From: Pithys albifrons albifrons
Lineage: Eukaryota; Chordata; Aves; Passeriformes; Thamnophilidae
NCBI RefSeq assembly: GCF_047495875.1
Contig: NC_092487.1
Span: 248,001-312,000 of the forward strand
Reading direction: 5' to 3'
Length of the DNA stretch: 64,000 nucleotides
In this document: in pieces, positions 36,601 to 47,121 of the stretch
Layout: the number at the start of each line of letters is the position of its first letter
How positions within the stretch are numbered: position 1 is the first letter of the stretch
The notes under the pieces: generated by a model
What the model saw: the letters and a program-made list of their open reading frames with translations, nothing else
The model's database searches: none
Told to the model about the DNA's origin: nothing
Program-made: the position numbers and the translations under genes

Positions 36601-37190
36601 TTTGAGCCATTCCCTCTCATCCTGGCCCAGAGTGCAGCACCTACCCAAGATGTCCCTCAGCTCTGAAGGGTTTTGTAGGTCCAGCCTTGGCTTAGACTGC
36701 AGAGAAGGTGGTGGCAGAGAAGGTGGTGGCAGAGAAGGTGGTGGCACCAATGACCCACCAATCTCCACTCTCATTACCCAACCTTTGCTCTGCAGCCTCT
36801 TGAGCAAGACCCGTGTGGGTGAAACTGCCCTTTATAAATTGGGAAGTGTCACCTTCCCTGAGGTCACATGAACATGGACAGTCCTGGATCAGCCTCAGCA
36901 TCCCTGACTCTGACCCTCTGAGTCCTGTGGGAGTCCACCTGTGTGGAGATGAGTGTGGGTGCATCTCCCACCCCCCCTCTGCAAACCACATTGTCCAGAG
37001 TTCTCCTTGTTATCCGGAATTCTCTGAAATGTGGAGAAACTCTTCCCTTCCCGTGAGGTTGGAAGGCTCAGGGGTGACCTAATTGTGTGGAGATCACTCC
37101 ATGGTTGGGCTTGATGATTTGGGGAGTTCTTTTCCAACCTCAGTGATTCTGTGCAAAGGAAAAACCAGAAAGCCACTCATGCAATTCAAC
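36600..37190. other. 3' flank of the 37.6-kb gene with small repeats
   Basis: A 15-bp unit AGAAGGTGGTGGCAG occurs three times at about 36703-36746, and a decayed plus-oriented CR1 tail lies at about 37085-37150. No gene is supported. Confidence 0.5.
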
Positions 37191-37196
37191 AAGAGT

Positions 37197-37202
37197 TTTA
37201 AT
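37197..37202 (-). terminator. ATTAAA poly(A) signal of the 37.6-kb gene
   Basis: Reading the minus strand, ATTAAA lies 385 nt after the stop codon, in the context CCAATTAAAACTCTTG. Confidence 0.6.
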
Positions 37203-37586
37203 TGGACATGAAAAGAGTGGGATGGGGTGGGATAGTGCTGGTTCTGTGGTCCTGAGGCAGCTGCTGACCAAAGGCACTGCAGGTCACAAGGTCCAGCTGA
37301 AATCTTGGCAGCAAAGTCCCACTTGCCATTCTGAAGCATTTCCACCCCACCAGGAAGGACACAGTGCAAGAGGAAGGAGAGTTCAAGGAGAGACACCATC
37401 CCATGGATCTGCCTTGGGTAGAAGGTACGAGAAGGAGGAGTGGGGCTGGTTGTCAGGCAAGGGTGGCTCCTGTTGATGGAATGACCTTTCACCATCTCTG
37501 AACACCAGCTGAGCATCTGGATCCTGAATTTTCACCTCCTGAGTTGCTGTGGGCCTGTCTTAGGATGAGGAGCCCAGGTGGGATCC

Positions 37587-38318
37587 TCAGTGGGTGCCAT
37601 AGAACTTCCTGCTGGCAAAGCCCCCCAGTCCTGGGGAGCCTCCAGACCCAAAGGAGCTCCCAGAGCCAAAGGAAGCCCCAGATCCAAAGGGACCCTTCAC
37701 CCCCAGAGTTCCTCCATACCCACAGGACCCCCCAGATCCAAAAGGACCCTTCCCTCCCAGAATTCCTCCATACCCACAGGAGCCTCCAGATCCAAAGGGA
37801 CCCTTCACCCCCAGAATTCCTCCATACCCACAGGAGCCTCCAGATCCAAAAGGACCCTTCCCTCCCAGAATTCCTCCATACCCACAGGACCCCCCAGGTC
37901 CAAAGGAACTCCATGTTCCTGAGCCCCCAAAGGAGCCCCCAAACCCTGAGGAACCTCCATACCCAAAGCAACCCCCAGACCCAAAGGACTCCCCAGGTCC
38001 AAAGGAGCTCCCAGACCCAAAGGAGCCTCCCAGCCCTGACATTCCCCCAGAAGCAAAGGAACCTCCCATCTCATTGCACTCATTGGAGCTGTTTGGGGTC
38101 AGAGCACCAAAGGATGGGGGAAAGGATGTTCCCACGATGCTCTCCTGGGAGCAGCTGCTGAGAGTTGGGCCTGGGAAGGTGAGGACAACTGGTGGGGCAA
38201 AGACCACAGCTCTGGAGTCCCCACAGGAGGCAACACAGGGCTCGAGGTTCCTGCTGTAGGCACAGGGCTGGGAACAGGTCACCTCCAGGCACTCAGGGCT
38301 CGTGTTGTTCACCATCAT
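37587..38318 (-). CDS. Gly-rich corneous beta-protein with an 18-aa C-terminal repeat
   Basis: The predicted protein has 243 aa. The start is the first of two adjacent ATGs, 21 nt after the acceptor TGTCTTTCCCAG (splice at 38340/38339); more upstream frame is intronic. Cys 10, 15 and 19 precede a diverged core (residues 28-64: [33 protein letters not shown]). The usual CNEPC is replaced by LEPC, a feature shared with the gene at 42985. The tail is Gly/Ser/Phe-rich. It includes four 18-aa units [10 protein letters not shown](G/V)KGPFGSG encoded by a 54-bp DNA repeat (about 37686-37905), each bringing one Cys and one Lys. It ends [14 protein letters not shown]. Expected role: structural protein of cornified keratinocytes. 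It forms a head-to-head pair with its paralogue. Confidence 0.9.
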   Translation of the reverse strand: MMVNNTSPECLEVTCSQPCAYSRNLEPCVASCGDSRAVVFAPPVVLTFPGPTLSSCSQESIVGTSFPPSFGALTPNSSNECNEMGGSFASGGMSGLGGSFGSGSSFGPGESFGSGGCFGYGGSSGFGGSFGGSGTWSSFGPGGSCGYGGILGGKGPFGSGGSCGYGGILGVKGPFGSGGSCGYGGILGGKGPFGSGGSCGYGGTLGVKGPFGSGASFGSGSSFGSGGSPGLGGFASRKFYGTH

Positions 38319-38869
38319 TCCTGGAGATTTGAGGCAAATCTGGGAAAGACAACCTGCAGTCAAGAAACCACCACAATCAAGTTGGCAGCAGGTTCTCCAG
38401 TCCCTGGAGCACCTTGTCCTTCTCCTCCAGCTTCTCATCTACTCACAGTTCAACCCTCCCTCAGAGATTCCATTTTCCTTCCTCACTGACCTGTTTTAAG
38501 GCCCCTCAGTTGTTCCTTTCCTACCACCCACATCTCTTATTCTTCTGAATCTGTCCCCAAAACCTCCCTCTTTTCTCTGGGACTAAATTTCCTGATCCTT
38601 GTACAATTCCTTGCTCAGAAAAGTCCCATTAATTGTCTTTTCCAAGTAGATCTACGAGAAGGTTTGGCTGTAACCTCAACAAGCCTCCAAGGAAAATCTC
38701 CCTTGGTCTGTTCTTCCCTCTCTCTCAGATTTTCTAAGAGTTCTTGCTAAATCTACTCTTCTGTACCTCAGTTTTTCTAAAACTGCCAGAATTCTGCAAG
38801 ATAAAACCCCAAAGAAGTGAGTTTCAAGCATTCTGTAGCTGCAGAGAAGGGCAATGAAGTCAGACTTAC

Positions 38870-38941
38870 CCTCTTGTGTTGGAGGAACAAGTCAGTGGAG
38901 GTGCAAGAATAGAAGATTTCTCAGTTCTCTCCCCTTTTATG
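38870..38941 (-). promoter_or_regulatory. Promoter and non-coding exon 1 of the 37.6-kb gene
   Basis: On the minus strand CATAAAAGG (about 38933-38941) acts as a TATA box. About 30 nt on, a first exon (about 38908-38870) ends at the donor GTAAGT (38869-38864). The intron 38340-38869 is only 530 bp, the shortest in the window and the only one free of arrays. Confidence 0.7.
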
Positions 38942-38944
38942 CAG

Positions 38945-39530
38945 ATTTTAGACAATAAGGAGGACGTGAGATCATCCATTATTTATTAACTCTGTGCACC
39001 TTACAAAGCAAAAAGATCCTCTTTTAAGCCTTGTGCTTCTTTCATTTCAGCTCAGATTTGTTGCTTCATTCACAGCCCTGCTTTGAGTGACACGACTCCA
39101 ACCCCCAAACTTCATAGAAAATCAAGTCCTTTTGGCATCATTCTGGTTCCAAACAAAGCAGGAGATGATCTCTGGGTTTACTCCTCTTTAATGACTCGAG
39201 GGAAGGCAACTCCTGATGTGTCACTCACATCTCTGGTGTTTAATCCCTCCTAAAGGAATCATTGACCCCACCTTGGATGGGGGTCAGGATCCTTTGCAAC
39301 CCTTTCTTCATCCAGTGGCCAAAGGGATGATGCAGCAAAACAAGGAGATAAATGGGCTTGAGGTGACACCTGACATGAGCTCTGAGCCCTCTGAGGAGTT
39401 TCACCCAGTTATGTATCATAACTCATTTTGGGGTGTTGTACTCAGAGCCTTGGCAAGAAGATGCCGGTGGAGCCATCCAAAAATCACCAGGTCTTTGTGC
39501 TCCAAGGTGGATCTCAAACTCAGCATCAAA
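38945..39530. other. Intergenic between divergent genes, proximal part
   Basis: Unique sequence upstream of the minus-strand promoter, with AT-rich AATAAATAATGG (minus strand, near 38975). No gene. Confidence 0.45.
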
Positions 39531-40435
39531 GAATCCTTGAGGTTGGAAAAGATCTCCAAGTCATCAAGTCCAATCTGTGACCCAACCCCACCTTGTCACT
39601 CAGTGGCACCTCCAGGTGTTCCTTGGACACCTCCAGGGATGGGGCAGCCACAAGGATGGATTTAGGCTGGAAAACCTCCAAGGTCACCAAGTCCACCCTG
39701 TGTCCCATCCCCACCTTGTCACCCAGTGCCACCTCCAGTTGTTCCTTGGACACCTCCGGGGATGGGGCAGCAACAGGGTTGGATTTAGGCTGGAAAAGTC
39801 CTCCAAGGTCATCAAGTCCAATGTGTGACCCATCCCCATGTTGTCACTCAGTGCCATATCCAGGTGTTCTTTGGACACCTCCAGGGATGGGGCAGCCACA
39901 AGGATGGATTTAGGTTGGAAAAGTCCTCCAAGGTCACCGAGTCCACCCTGTGTCCAACCCCACCTTGTCACTCAGTGCCAGCTCCAGGTGTTCCTTGAAC
40001 ACCTCCAGGGGTGGAGCAGCCACAAGGATGGATTTAGGCTGGAAAAGGTCACCAAGTCCACCCTGTGTCCCATCCCCACGTTGTCACCCAGTGCCACCTC
40101 CAGGAGTTCCTTGGACACTTCCAGGGATGGGGCAGCCACAGGGTTGGATTTAGGCTGGAAAAGTCCTCCAAGGTCACCAAGTCCACCCTGTGTCCAACCC
40201 CACCTTGCCACCCAGTGCCAGCTCCAGGAGTTCCTTGGACATCTCCAGGGATGGGGCAGCAACAAGGATGGATTGAGGCTGGAAAAGGTCACCAAGTCCA
40301 CCCTGTGTCCCATCCCCACCTTGTCACTCAGTGCCATGTCCAGGAATTCTTTGAAAACCTCCAATGGTGGAGACTCCACCATCTCCCTGGGCAGCCCCTT
40401 CCAAATATTTAACCACCTTTTCCATGAAAAAAATC
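39530..40435 (-). mobile_element. Tandem CR1-derived units, ~125 bp
   Basis: About seven units of the antisense CR1 tail segment (GGCTGGAAAAGTCCTCCAAG, CACCTTGTCACTCAGTGCCA, CAGGGATGGGGCAGCCACAA). They stop at the same internal point each time; only the last continues into further CR1 sequence (ATCTCCCTGGGCAGCCCCTT). Confidence 0.85.
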
Positions 40436-41485
40436 CTTTCTGAAATTCACCAGAAATGAGGTTGAACTTCAAAGCCACCTCGTGTTGCTCAACATCAGGT
40501 CAGGCCATTGCTGAGAGGAGATTGAGGAGGTTGGTCTTTCTGGACCTCACATGGTATCCCAAATATTTAACCAAATATTTAACCACCTTCCCAATATTGA
40601 ACCACCTTTTCCATGAAAATAATCCTTTCTGAAATTCACCAGAAATGAGGTTGGACTTCAAAGCCACCTCGTGTTGCTCAACATCAGGTCAGGCCATTGC
40701 TGAGAGGAGATTCAGGAGTTTGGTCTTTCTGGACCTCACTTGGTACCCAAATATTTAACCAAATATTTAACCAAATATTTAACCATCTTCCCAATATTGA
40801 ACCACCTTTTCCATGAAAAAAATCCTTCCTGAAATTCACCAGAAATGAGGTTGAACTTCAAAGCCACCTCGTGTTGCTCAACATCAGGTCAGGCCATTGC
40901 TGAGAGAGATTCAGGAGGTTGGTCTTTCTGGACCTCACTTGGTATCCCAAATATTTAACCAAATATTTAACCACCTTTTCCATGAAAAAAATCCTTTCTG
41001 AAATTCACCAGAAATGAGGTTGAACTTCAAAGCCACCTCGTGTTGCTCAACATCAGGTCAGGCCATTGCTGAGAGGAGATTGAGGAGGTTGGTCTTTCTG
41101 GACCTCACTTGGTATCCCAAATATTTAACCAAATATTTAACCAAGTATTTAACCATCTTCCAAATATTGAACCACTTTTTCAAAGAAAAAAATCCTTCCT
41201 GAAATTCGCCAGAAATGAGGTTGGACTTCAAAGCCACCTCGTGTTTCTCAACATCAGGTCAGGCCATTGCTGAGAGGAGATTCAGGAGGTTGGTCTTTCT
41301 GGACCTCACTTGGTATCCCAAATATTTAACCAAATATTGAACCACCTTTTCCATGAAAAAAATCCTTCCTGAAATTCACCAGAAATGAGGTTGGACTTCA
41401 AAGCCACCTCGTGTTGCTCAACATCAGGTCAGGCCATTGCTGAGAGGAGATTGAGGAGGTTGGTCTTTCTGGACCTCACTTGGTA
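40410..41485. repeat. ~190-bp tandem repeat, about 6 units
   Basis: Units contain CAAATATTTAACCACCTTTT, CCTGAAATTCACCAGAAATG, CACCTCGTGTTGCTCAACAT and GGTTGGTCTTTCTGGACCTC. They differ in the number of AAATATTTAACC pieces (one to three). The first unit continues directly from the CR1 block, so the sequence is probably the next part of the same CR1 copy, amplified. It fills most of the space between the divergent genes. Confidence 0.88.
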
Positions 41486-41665
41486 AATCATTATGGAAGA
41501 ATAACAAGCAGGGGTCACCTTCCCCTGTAAATGCAGTGGAGTCATCACAGTGATATTGCACAGGAATTGGGCTGTAAAATTTCAACACAATGAAAACCTC
41601 AAATTTATGATATGAGAGTCAGATTGTTTATGTCTGGGGTTGATTTGCTAATTGGGAACTATGAA

Positions 41666-41837
41666 AATAATTACAGGCACCAGAGGAGACCCATAGGGAA
41701 AAAAAAATCATTATTTGGTAAGTGCTGGAGATTTTATGAGATGTTTCACATCCCTTCAACTGCCTGCAAAGGGGTATAAAAGCAGGAGCATCTCAGGAGT
41801 CTCCTCAAACCTTCTGTGCCTTCTCCTGCCTCTCCAG
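41666..41837 (+). promoter_or_regulatory. Promoter and non-coding exon 1 of the 42.9-kb gene
   Basis: TATAAAA at 41775-41781; a first exon of roughly 41805-41837 ends at the donor GTGAGT (41838). AATAATTAC at 41666-41674 sits exactly 109 bp before the TATA box, as in the 12.1-kb gene. The intron is 41838-42960 (1123 bp) and ends TGTCTTTCCCAG, the same acceptor string as in its paralogue at 38.3 kb. Confidence 0.78.
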
Positions 41838-42029
41838 GTGAGTTGATTGAAGCTGATATTTGCTGTCTGTGGTTGTCTCTGTTTAGCTGAAATGAAGATT
41901 CTTTCCTGGGTCCTTGGTGATTTAAGCCTTGAGATGTGGCAGTGAAGTCCTGCTTATAGCAGGAGACTCACTGCAGTTCCTTGGAGATGGTGGGAGAAAG
42001 GAGTTTGGTGTTGGACACACCCCGAGGGC

Positions 42030-42845
42030 TGTGCCCAGTTCTGGGCCCCTCATGGCAAGAGAGACTGAGGGGCTGGAGAGTGTCCAGGCCAGGGAAGGGG
42101 TTGGAGTAGCAGGAGGAGGGTCTGGAGAACTCTTGAGGGAGCTGGGGGGGCTCAGCCTGGAGAAAAGGAGGCTCAGGGGGGACCTTCTGGCTCTCTGCAA
42201 CTCCCTGATGGATCCAAATGGGTTTGGTGAGCAGGAGCTCCCCAGGGATGGACATGAAGGGGAGGAGAGACCCAGGAGGGTTCCCATGGTGTGGAAAGAG
42301 GGAAGAAAACCAAAGAGGAAGGATGAGAGTCTTGTGGTGGGTGTTTATTGTCCAAGAGAGACACTGAGAGGCTGGAGCTTGGCCAAGGATAAGAACGGGG
42401 CTGGAGCAGCAGGAGGAGGGTCTGGAGAACTCTTGAGGGAGCTGGGGGGGCTCAGGCCTGGAGAAAAGGAGGCTCAGGGGGGACCTTCTGGCTCTGCAAT
42501 CCCTGAGGGATCCAGGGCAAGGGTGGGATCTTCTGCCAGGGAACAGGGACAGGCCAAGGACAAGGGTGGGATCTTCTGCCAAGGGAAGAGGGACAGGCCA
42601 AGGGCAAAGGGCCTCAGGCTGTGCCAGGGGAGGGGCAGGTGGGACATGAGGAGGAATTTCTTTGTGGAAAGGGTGGGGAGGCCTTGGAAGGGGCTGCCCA
42701 GGGAGGTGGTGGAGTCCCCACCCCTGGAGGTGTCCAAGGAACACCTGAATGTGGCACTGAGTGACAAGGTGGGGATGGGACACAGGTTGGACTTGATGAT
42801 CTCAGAGGTCTTTTCCACCCTCAATGCCTCCAGAATTCTGTGACT
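42030..42845 (+). mobile_element. CR1 copy in the intron
   Basis: Plus-oriented CR1 body and tail, with GAGGTGGTGGAGTCCCCACC, GGACTTGATGATCTCAGAGG and an end at CCAGAATTCTGTGA. A ~300-bp portion is present twice (about 42030-42210 and 42360-42500). It lies wholly inside intron 1 of the 42.9-kb gene. Confidence 0.85.
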
Positions 42846-42984
42846 AGGAAGGCCAAGGATCTATTTTGTCCCCCTCACCCCACCAATGCCCTGTGTGTGG
42901 TGGACACCCACCAGCACTTTCCCATGGTTGTTTCCTGACTCCCTTTCTTGTCTTTCCCAGGTCCACCTCAAAACCCCGAGAACA

Positions 42985-43461
42985 ATGAGCAGCATCAGCT
43001 CCCGGTGCCTTCCTGGCTGTGAGGTGACCTGCCCTGAGCCCTGTGCCTACAGCAGAAGCCTTGGACCATGTGTGGCATCGTGTGGTGACTCCACAGCCAT
43101 CATTTATCCCCCTCCAGTTTTCCTCACCATCCCAGGTCCTGTTCTCACCAGCTGCCCTGTGGATACCATGATGAAACCATCCTTTCCTCAGCCCTCTCCT
43201 GCTTTGACCTCCTCCAGCCCCAGGATGGGAAGGTCTTATGGCTCTTATAGCTCTGGAAGCTCCTATGGCTCTGGGGGCATCTCAGGGATGGGGGGATCCT
43301 CTGGATCTGGAGGTTCCTACGGTTCTGGGGGCATGTCAGGAATGGGGGGATCCTCTGGGGGTTGCATCCCCTACAGCTCTGGAGGCTCCTCAGGGCTTGG
43401 GGGGTGTTACAGCAAGAGGTTCTACAGCAGCACCAGCCGAGGGTCCCGTCTGGGAAACTGA
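42985..43461 (+). CDS. Short corneous beta-protein (beta-keratin)
   Basis: The predicted protein has 158 aa. The start ATG is 24 nt after the acceptor at 42960. Cys 8, 12, 16 and 20 precede the core (residues 29-60: [30 protein letters not shown]). CAYSRSLGPC replaces the common CNEPC, and VFLTIPGP replaces VVVTFPGP, so the strands are still hydrophobic but altered. The usual PQESIVG after the core is PVDTMMK. The tail is Gly/Ser-rich (SYGSGGISGMGGSSGS in two copies) and ends GGCYSKRFYSSTSRG. The N-terminal motif and the GLGG...S-K/R-FY end identify it as paralogue of the 37.6-kb gene. Structural cornification protein by family. Confidence 0.9.
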   Translation: MSSISSRCLPGCEVTCPEPCAYSRSLGPCVASCGDSTAIIYPPPVFLTIPGPVLTSCPVDTMMKPSFPQPSPALTSSSPRMGRSYGSYSSGSSYGSGGISGMGGSSGSGGSYGSGGMSGMGGSSGGCIPYSSGGSSGLGGCYSKRFYSSTSRGSRLGN

Positions 43462-43856
43462 GGCTCCTTTCAAGGCACCTGAAAAGCCACAGACCACTCA
43501 AGAAACCTGAAGATGAAAACCCACAACCCACGTCCTCACCTGGGACCTGCTCCCAGAGGCACCAAAAGCACCAGTGGGAGCCACCCTCTCTTGGTGCCTC
43601 TGGAAACTCAGCCCACACCTCCCTCCTGCTTTTTTGCCTTTGTCTGCTATCAATGACAGCCTCTATAATCATCCTGCTCTGCCTGATCCCTCTTTAATTG
43701 GGCCCACAGAAGACAAAAGATAAAGAGCTGAAAGGCCTGTCATGGAGTTTGTGACAGGAGAAGAACAGAGGGTGGGAGTTGGACTCTTCCTGGACAGTGA
43801 ACTGGGAGGAGTGTCTGCTTTGTGTCATGTGTCACCTGATTGTCCCAGTGCATCCC

Positions 43857-43862
43857 AATAAA
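43857..43862 (+). terminator. AATAAA poly(A) signal of the 42.9-kb gene
   Basis: AATAAA, 396 nt after the stop codon, followed about 20 nt later by a CA-rich site and TTTTGTGG. Confidence 0.65.
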
Positions 43863-43869
43863 ACCCTCC

Positions 43870-44240
43870 TGCATCATCACGTTTTGTGGAGCTTTTCTTC
43901 CTCTGCAGGACCTTTTGGGTCTGTTCCTTTTCACTGATGACACTTCCTTGAGTTGGTTCTGGAGCCTGAGAGCAGCAATGATGTGGGTTTATGTTAATAT
44001 CATGCTAATTGATGAAGTAATCAGGGAGTTGTGAAAGGGAGGGTGGAATGAAACGTTCCAAGTGGAAGCCCAGAAGAGTTCAGTGGCTTTCTGGGGGGCT
44101 CAGAGATTTCTGGAGGGAGTCACACGATGCCCTGTGTTGGTGTAGGAACAGGAGAGGGGTGAGATGTGGTCAGCTGAAGGGCTTTTTGTTTTACACTCTG
44201 GGGTTTAGCCCAGCTCTGCCCTTCTGGAGGATTCTGTTTG
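43870..44240. other. Intergenic sequence, no gene seen
   Basis: Unique sequence between a gene end and a CR1 copy; nothing recognised. Confidence 0.45.
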
Positions 44241-44244
44241 TTCA

Positions 44245-44790
44245 CAGAATCATAGAATAACATCCTTGAGGTTGGAAAAGACCTCCAAGGTCACCAAGTC
44301 CACCCTGTGCCCCATCCCCACCTTGGCACTCAGTGCCACCTCCAGGTGTTCCTTGGGCACCTCCAGGGGTGGGGACTCCACCACCTCCCTGGGCAGTCCC
44401 TTTCAAGGCCTCCCCACCCTTTCCACAAAGAAATTCCTCCTCAAGTCCCACCTGCCCCTCCCCTGGCACAGCCTGAGGCCCTTTGCCCTTGGCCTGTCCC
44501 TGTTCCCTGGCAGAAGATCCCACCCTTGCCCTTGGCCTGTCCCTGTTCCCTGGCAGAAGATCCCACCCTTGCCCTTGTCCTGTCCCTGTTCCCTGGCAGA
44601 AGATCCCACCCTTTTCCTTGTCCTGTCCCTGTTCCCTGGCAGAAGATCCCACCCTTGCCCTTGTCCTGTCCCTGTTCCCTGGCAGAAGATCCCACCCTTG
44701 CCCTTGTCCTGTCCCTGTTCCCTGGCAAAAGATCCCACCCTTGCCCTTGGCCTGTCCCTCTTCCCTGGAGCAGAGCTCGACCCCATCCAT
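44245..44790 (-). mobile_element. CR1 fragment with a 44-bp VNTR
   Basis: The antisense CR1 tail starts at CACAGAATCATAGAATAACA. The block CTGTCCCTGTTCCCTGGCAG plus AAGATCCCACCCTTGCCCTT is repeated about six times (44480-44770). The same internal segment is amplified in the copies at 21.5 and 61.7 kb. Confidence 0.85.
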
Positions 44791-44794
44791 TCTA

Positions 44795-45960
44795 TCACCA
44801 AACTTCATTTCAAATGAGTTAATTGGAATTCTTGTGGCTCCCTGCAGGTGTCTGAGCTTTAGCCCACTTGAACCCATTATCAGGAGTGCCTGAAGAATGC
44901 AAATGAAGTACAAACCCCACATTTCTCTGAGGAGTGGGAATGAGAACCACAGAAACTCCAGCAAAGGAACTCAATTTGTCACCTTGAGCTCAGAGTGGGA
45001 AACACTTGAAGACACGTGGAAACTCCTTTTGACTGTGGCCCCATCAAAGGGCTGAGTTTGGATCACAGCAAAATGGGCTTTCACGTCACCAGGGTGTGCA
45101 AGAATTTCCTAAGGGGTGGGTGACACAACACCAGGAATCACACCTTGGGTTGTTGTTCTTTGTAGCTACACCTGAGAGTGGAAACACAAAGAGACCGACG
45201 GGTGAGTCTCCAAGTCCATTCAAGGCTAAAGAGGAATTTAAATCCTGGCTCTACTCCCTCTGCTGCTCCTTGGGAAACACATGAGGGAGATCAGGAAAAC
45301 AAGAAGGGATTTTATAAAAATTTTTTAATGCTTTTAAAACTTTTAATTAATTTTTAAAACTTTTATAAAGTTTTGAATGCTTCATGTTGAACCACGGAAT
45401 TTTTAATGTTCCAACAGGACGAATGGAAACAAAAAAATCCTTATGGAAGATTCTTGACTTGGAAAAAATCTAATTGTTCTCTCTCTAAAACTAAGGTGAA
45501 AATGGCAATAAAAAAAAAAAGATTTTAATTGACAGCTTCTCTGGAGGTAGAAAAAAAAAATTAGATGACACTCACACAGCTCAGTAATTGCTGGAGTTCC
45601 CAGGGTTTAAAGAATTAAGGACTTTTAATCTGTGAATAATAATTGCAGACAATAAACTCATCAGCTCCCAGCAAACTCTTAATGGGGCTGAGGAAACCAG
45701 CTCAATTGGAAAACAATTAGATAATTTGCTTGAAATCATGATGAAGCTGCACAGTGAGGAGAGAAAACCCCACCCTGTGGAGAGATGGAATTCCAGTTCA
45801 GCCACGTGGAAATGTGTCAGATGGTGCAACATTTCCCAAATAAATTCCTGCTCTCAGCTAAAAGGGACCTGCTGGTGCCTCAAGGACTTAAAGGCAGAAG
45901 GTTTGGAGGTGAAAAGGTGAAAAAAGAAAACATTAGGCAAAAAAAATTAGTGATGCAAAA
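44795..45960. other. Intergenic AT-rich sequence, no gene seen
   Basis: 3' flank of the minus-strand gene at 46.4 kb. AT-rich at 45300-45560, with repeated TTTTAAAACTTTTA-type strings. No supported gene. Confidence 0.45.
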
Positions 45961-45964
45961 GAAC

Positions 45965-45970
45965 TTTAAT
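45965..45970 (-). terminator. ATTAAA poly(A) signal of the 46.4-kb gene
   Basis: Minus strand: ATTAAA in CCCTCTCATTAAAGTTCTTT, directly after the 3' UTR minisatellite. The 57.8-kb paralogue has AGTAAA at the equivalent place. Confidence 0.7.
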
Positions 45971-45979
45971 GAGAGGGAA

Positions 45980-46318
45980 GCACAGGGGAGGTTTGGGGGT
46001 TCAGTCCCATGGGGGAGATTTGGGGGGTTCAGTCCCACAAGAGGTTTGGAGAGTTCAGTCCCATGGGGGAGGTTTGGGGAGTTCAGTCCCATGGGGGAGA
46101 TTTGGGGGGTTCAGTCCCACAGGGGAGGTTTGGGGGGTTCAATCCCATAGGGGAGATTTGGGGGTTCAGTCCCACAAGAGGTTTGGGGAGTTCAGTCCCA
46201 TGGGGGAGGTTTGGGGGGTTCAGTCTCACAGGGGAGGTTTGGGGGGTTCAGTTCCACAAGAGGTTTGGGGGGTTCAGTCCCATGGGGAAGGTTTGGGGGG
46301 TTCAGTCCCACGGAGCAC
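45980..46318 (-). repeat. 28-31-bp minisatellite in the 3' UTR of the 46.4-kb gene
   Basis: About eleven units of GGGACTGAACCCCCCAAACC plus TCCCC(A/TGT) (minus strand) lie between the stop codon and the poly(A) signal. The orthologous position in the 57.8-kb paralogue holds only about four units. Confidence 0.9.
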
Positions 46319-46438
46319 AGAGGGTGTTGCCAAAGGATTTGGGAAGTGCTGCAGCTCCACGTGGACCAGGACAGGGTTGAAGCTTCTCCAGGAGCTCAGA
46401 GCAGCCCAGGGGCTGCTGGGCTGGCACAAGTTGGCACC

Positions 46439-47101
46439 TCAGTAGCCACAGTTTCCTCCACTTCCTCTCCTAAACCTCCTGTAGCCAGAGCTGCTCCCCC
46501 CATAGCAGCTGCCCCCTCCAAAGGAACCACCCCCATAGGAGCTGCCTCCTCCAAAGGAGCCCCCGAAGCCACCACCAAAGGACCTTCTGCCTCCAAAGGA
46601 GCTCCCAATGCCAAAGGATCTACCCCCTCCATAGGAGCCCCCCATGGAACTGCCTCCATAAGAGCCACCAAATCCCCCCATGGAGCTGCCCCCATAAGAG
46701 CCACCAATTCCCCCCATGGAGCTGCCCCCATAAGATCCACCAATTCCTCCCATGGAGCTGCCCCCATAAGATCCACCAATTCCCCCCATGGAGCTGCCTC
46801 CATAAGAGCCACCCATTCCTTCCATGGAACTTCCTCCACCATAAGAACCCCCAGCAGAGCCCCCTGAGCTCCCAGAGCCCCGAGGGAATATTGGCTCTGT
46901 GGTGCCCACGATGCTCTCCTGGGGGCAGGAGGCCATGATGGGGCCTGGGAAGGTGATGACCACAGGAGGAGGGTAGACAATGGCTCGGGAGTCCCGGCAG
47001 GAGGTCAGACAGAGCTCATTACAGGCATCCACGCAGGGCTGAGGGCAGGTCACATCACAGGGGTTGGAGCAGCCACTGCTCACCAGAGCTTCTGAAGACA
47101 T
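46439..47101 (-). CDS. Gly/Ser/Tyr-rich corneous beta-protein, paralogue A
   Basis: The predicted protein has 220 aa. The start ATG is 20 nt after the acceptor CTGCTGCAG (47122). N-terminal Cys 11, 15, 19, 23 and 27 lead into a textbook core (residues 27-67: [33 protein letters not shown]). The tail begins GSGSSGG and carries five copies of the 12-aa unit [12 protein letters not shown] (36-bp DNA repeat), then FGG/SFG-rich sequence, and ends [15 protein letters not shown]. Beta-keratin of the keratinocyte/scale kind by family resemblance. It is about 90% identical in layout to the inverted gene at 57788, with which it forms a head-to-head pair. Its intron (47122-49593, 2472 bp) is mostly an array of its own exon-1 donor. 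Confidence 0.93.
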   Translation of the reverse strand: MSSEALVSSGCSNPCDVTCPQPCVDACNELCLTSCRDSRAIVYPPPVVITFPGPIMASCPQESIVGTTEPIFPRGSGSSGGSAGGSYGGGSSMEGMGGSYGGSSMGGIGGSYGGSSMGGIGGSYGGSSMGGIGGSYGGSSMGGFGGSYGGSSMGGSYGGGRSFGIGSSFGGRRSFGGGFGGSFGGGSSYGGGSFGGGSCYGGSSSGYRRFRRGSGGNCGY

Positions 47102-47121
47102 CTTTGGGAATGGAGATAGAC

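Noticed and set aside
36825..36845. CTTTATAAATTGGG as a TATA box for a further gene
   Set aside because: No GTRAGT donor or coding exon follows before the minus-strand gene end.
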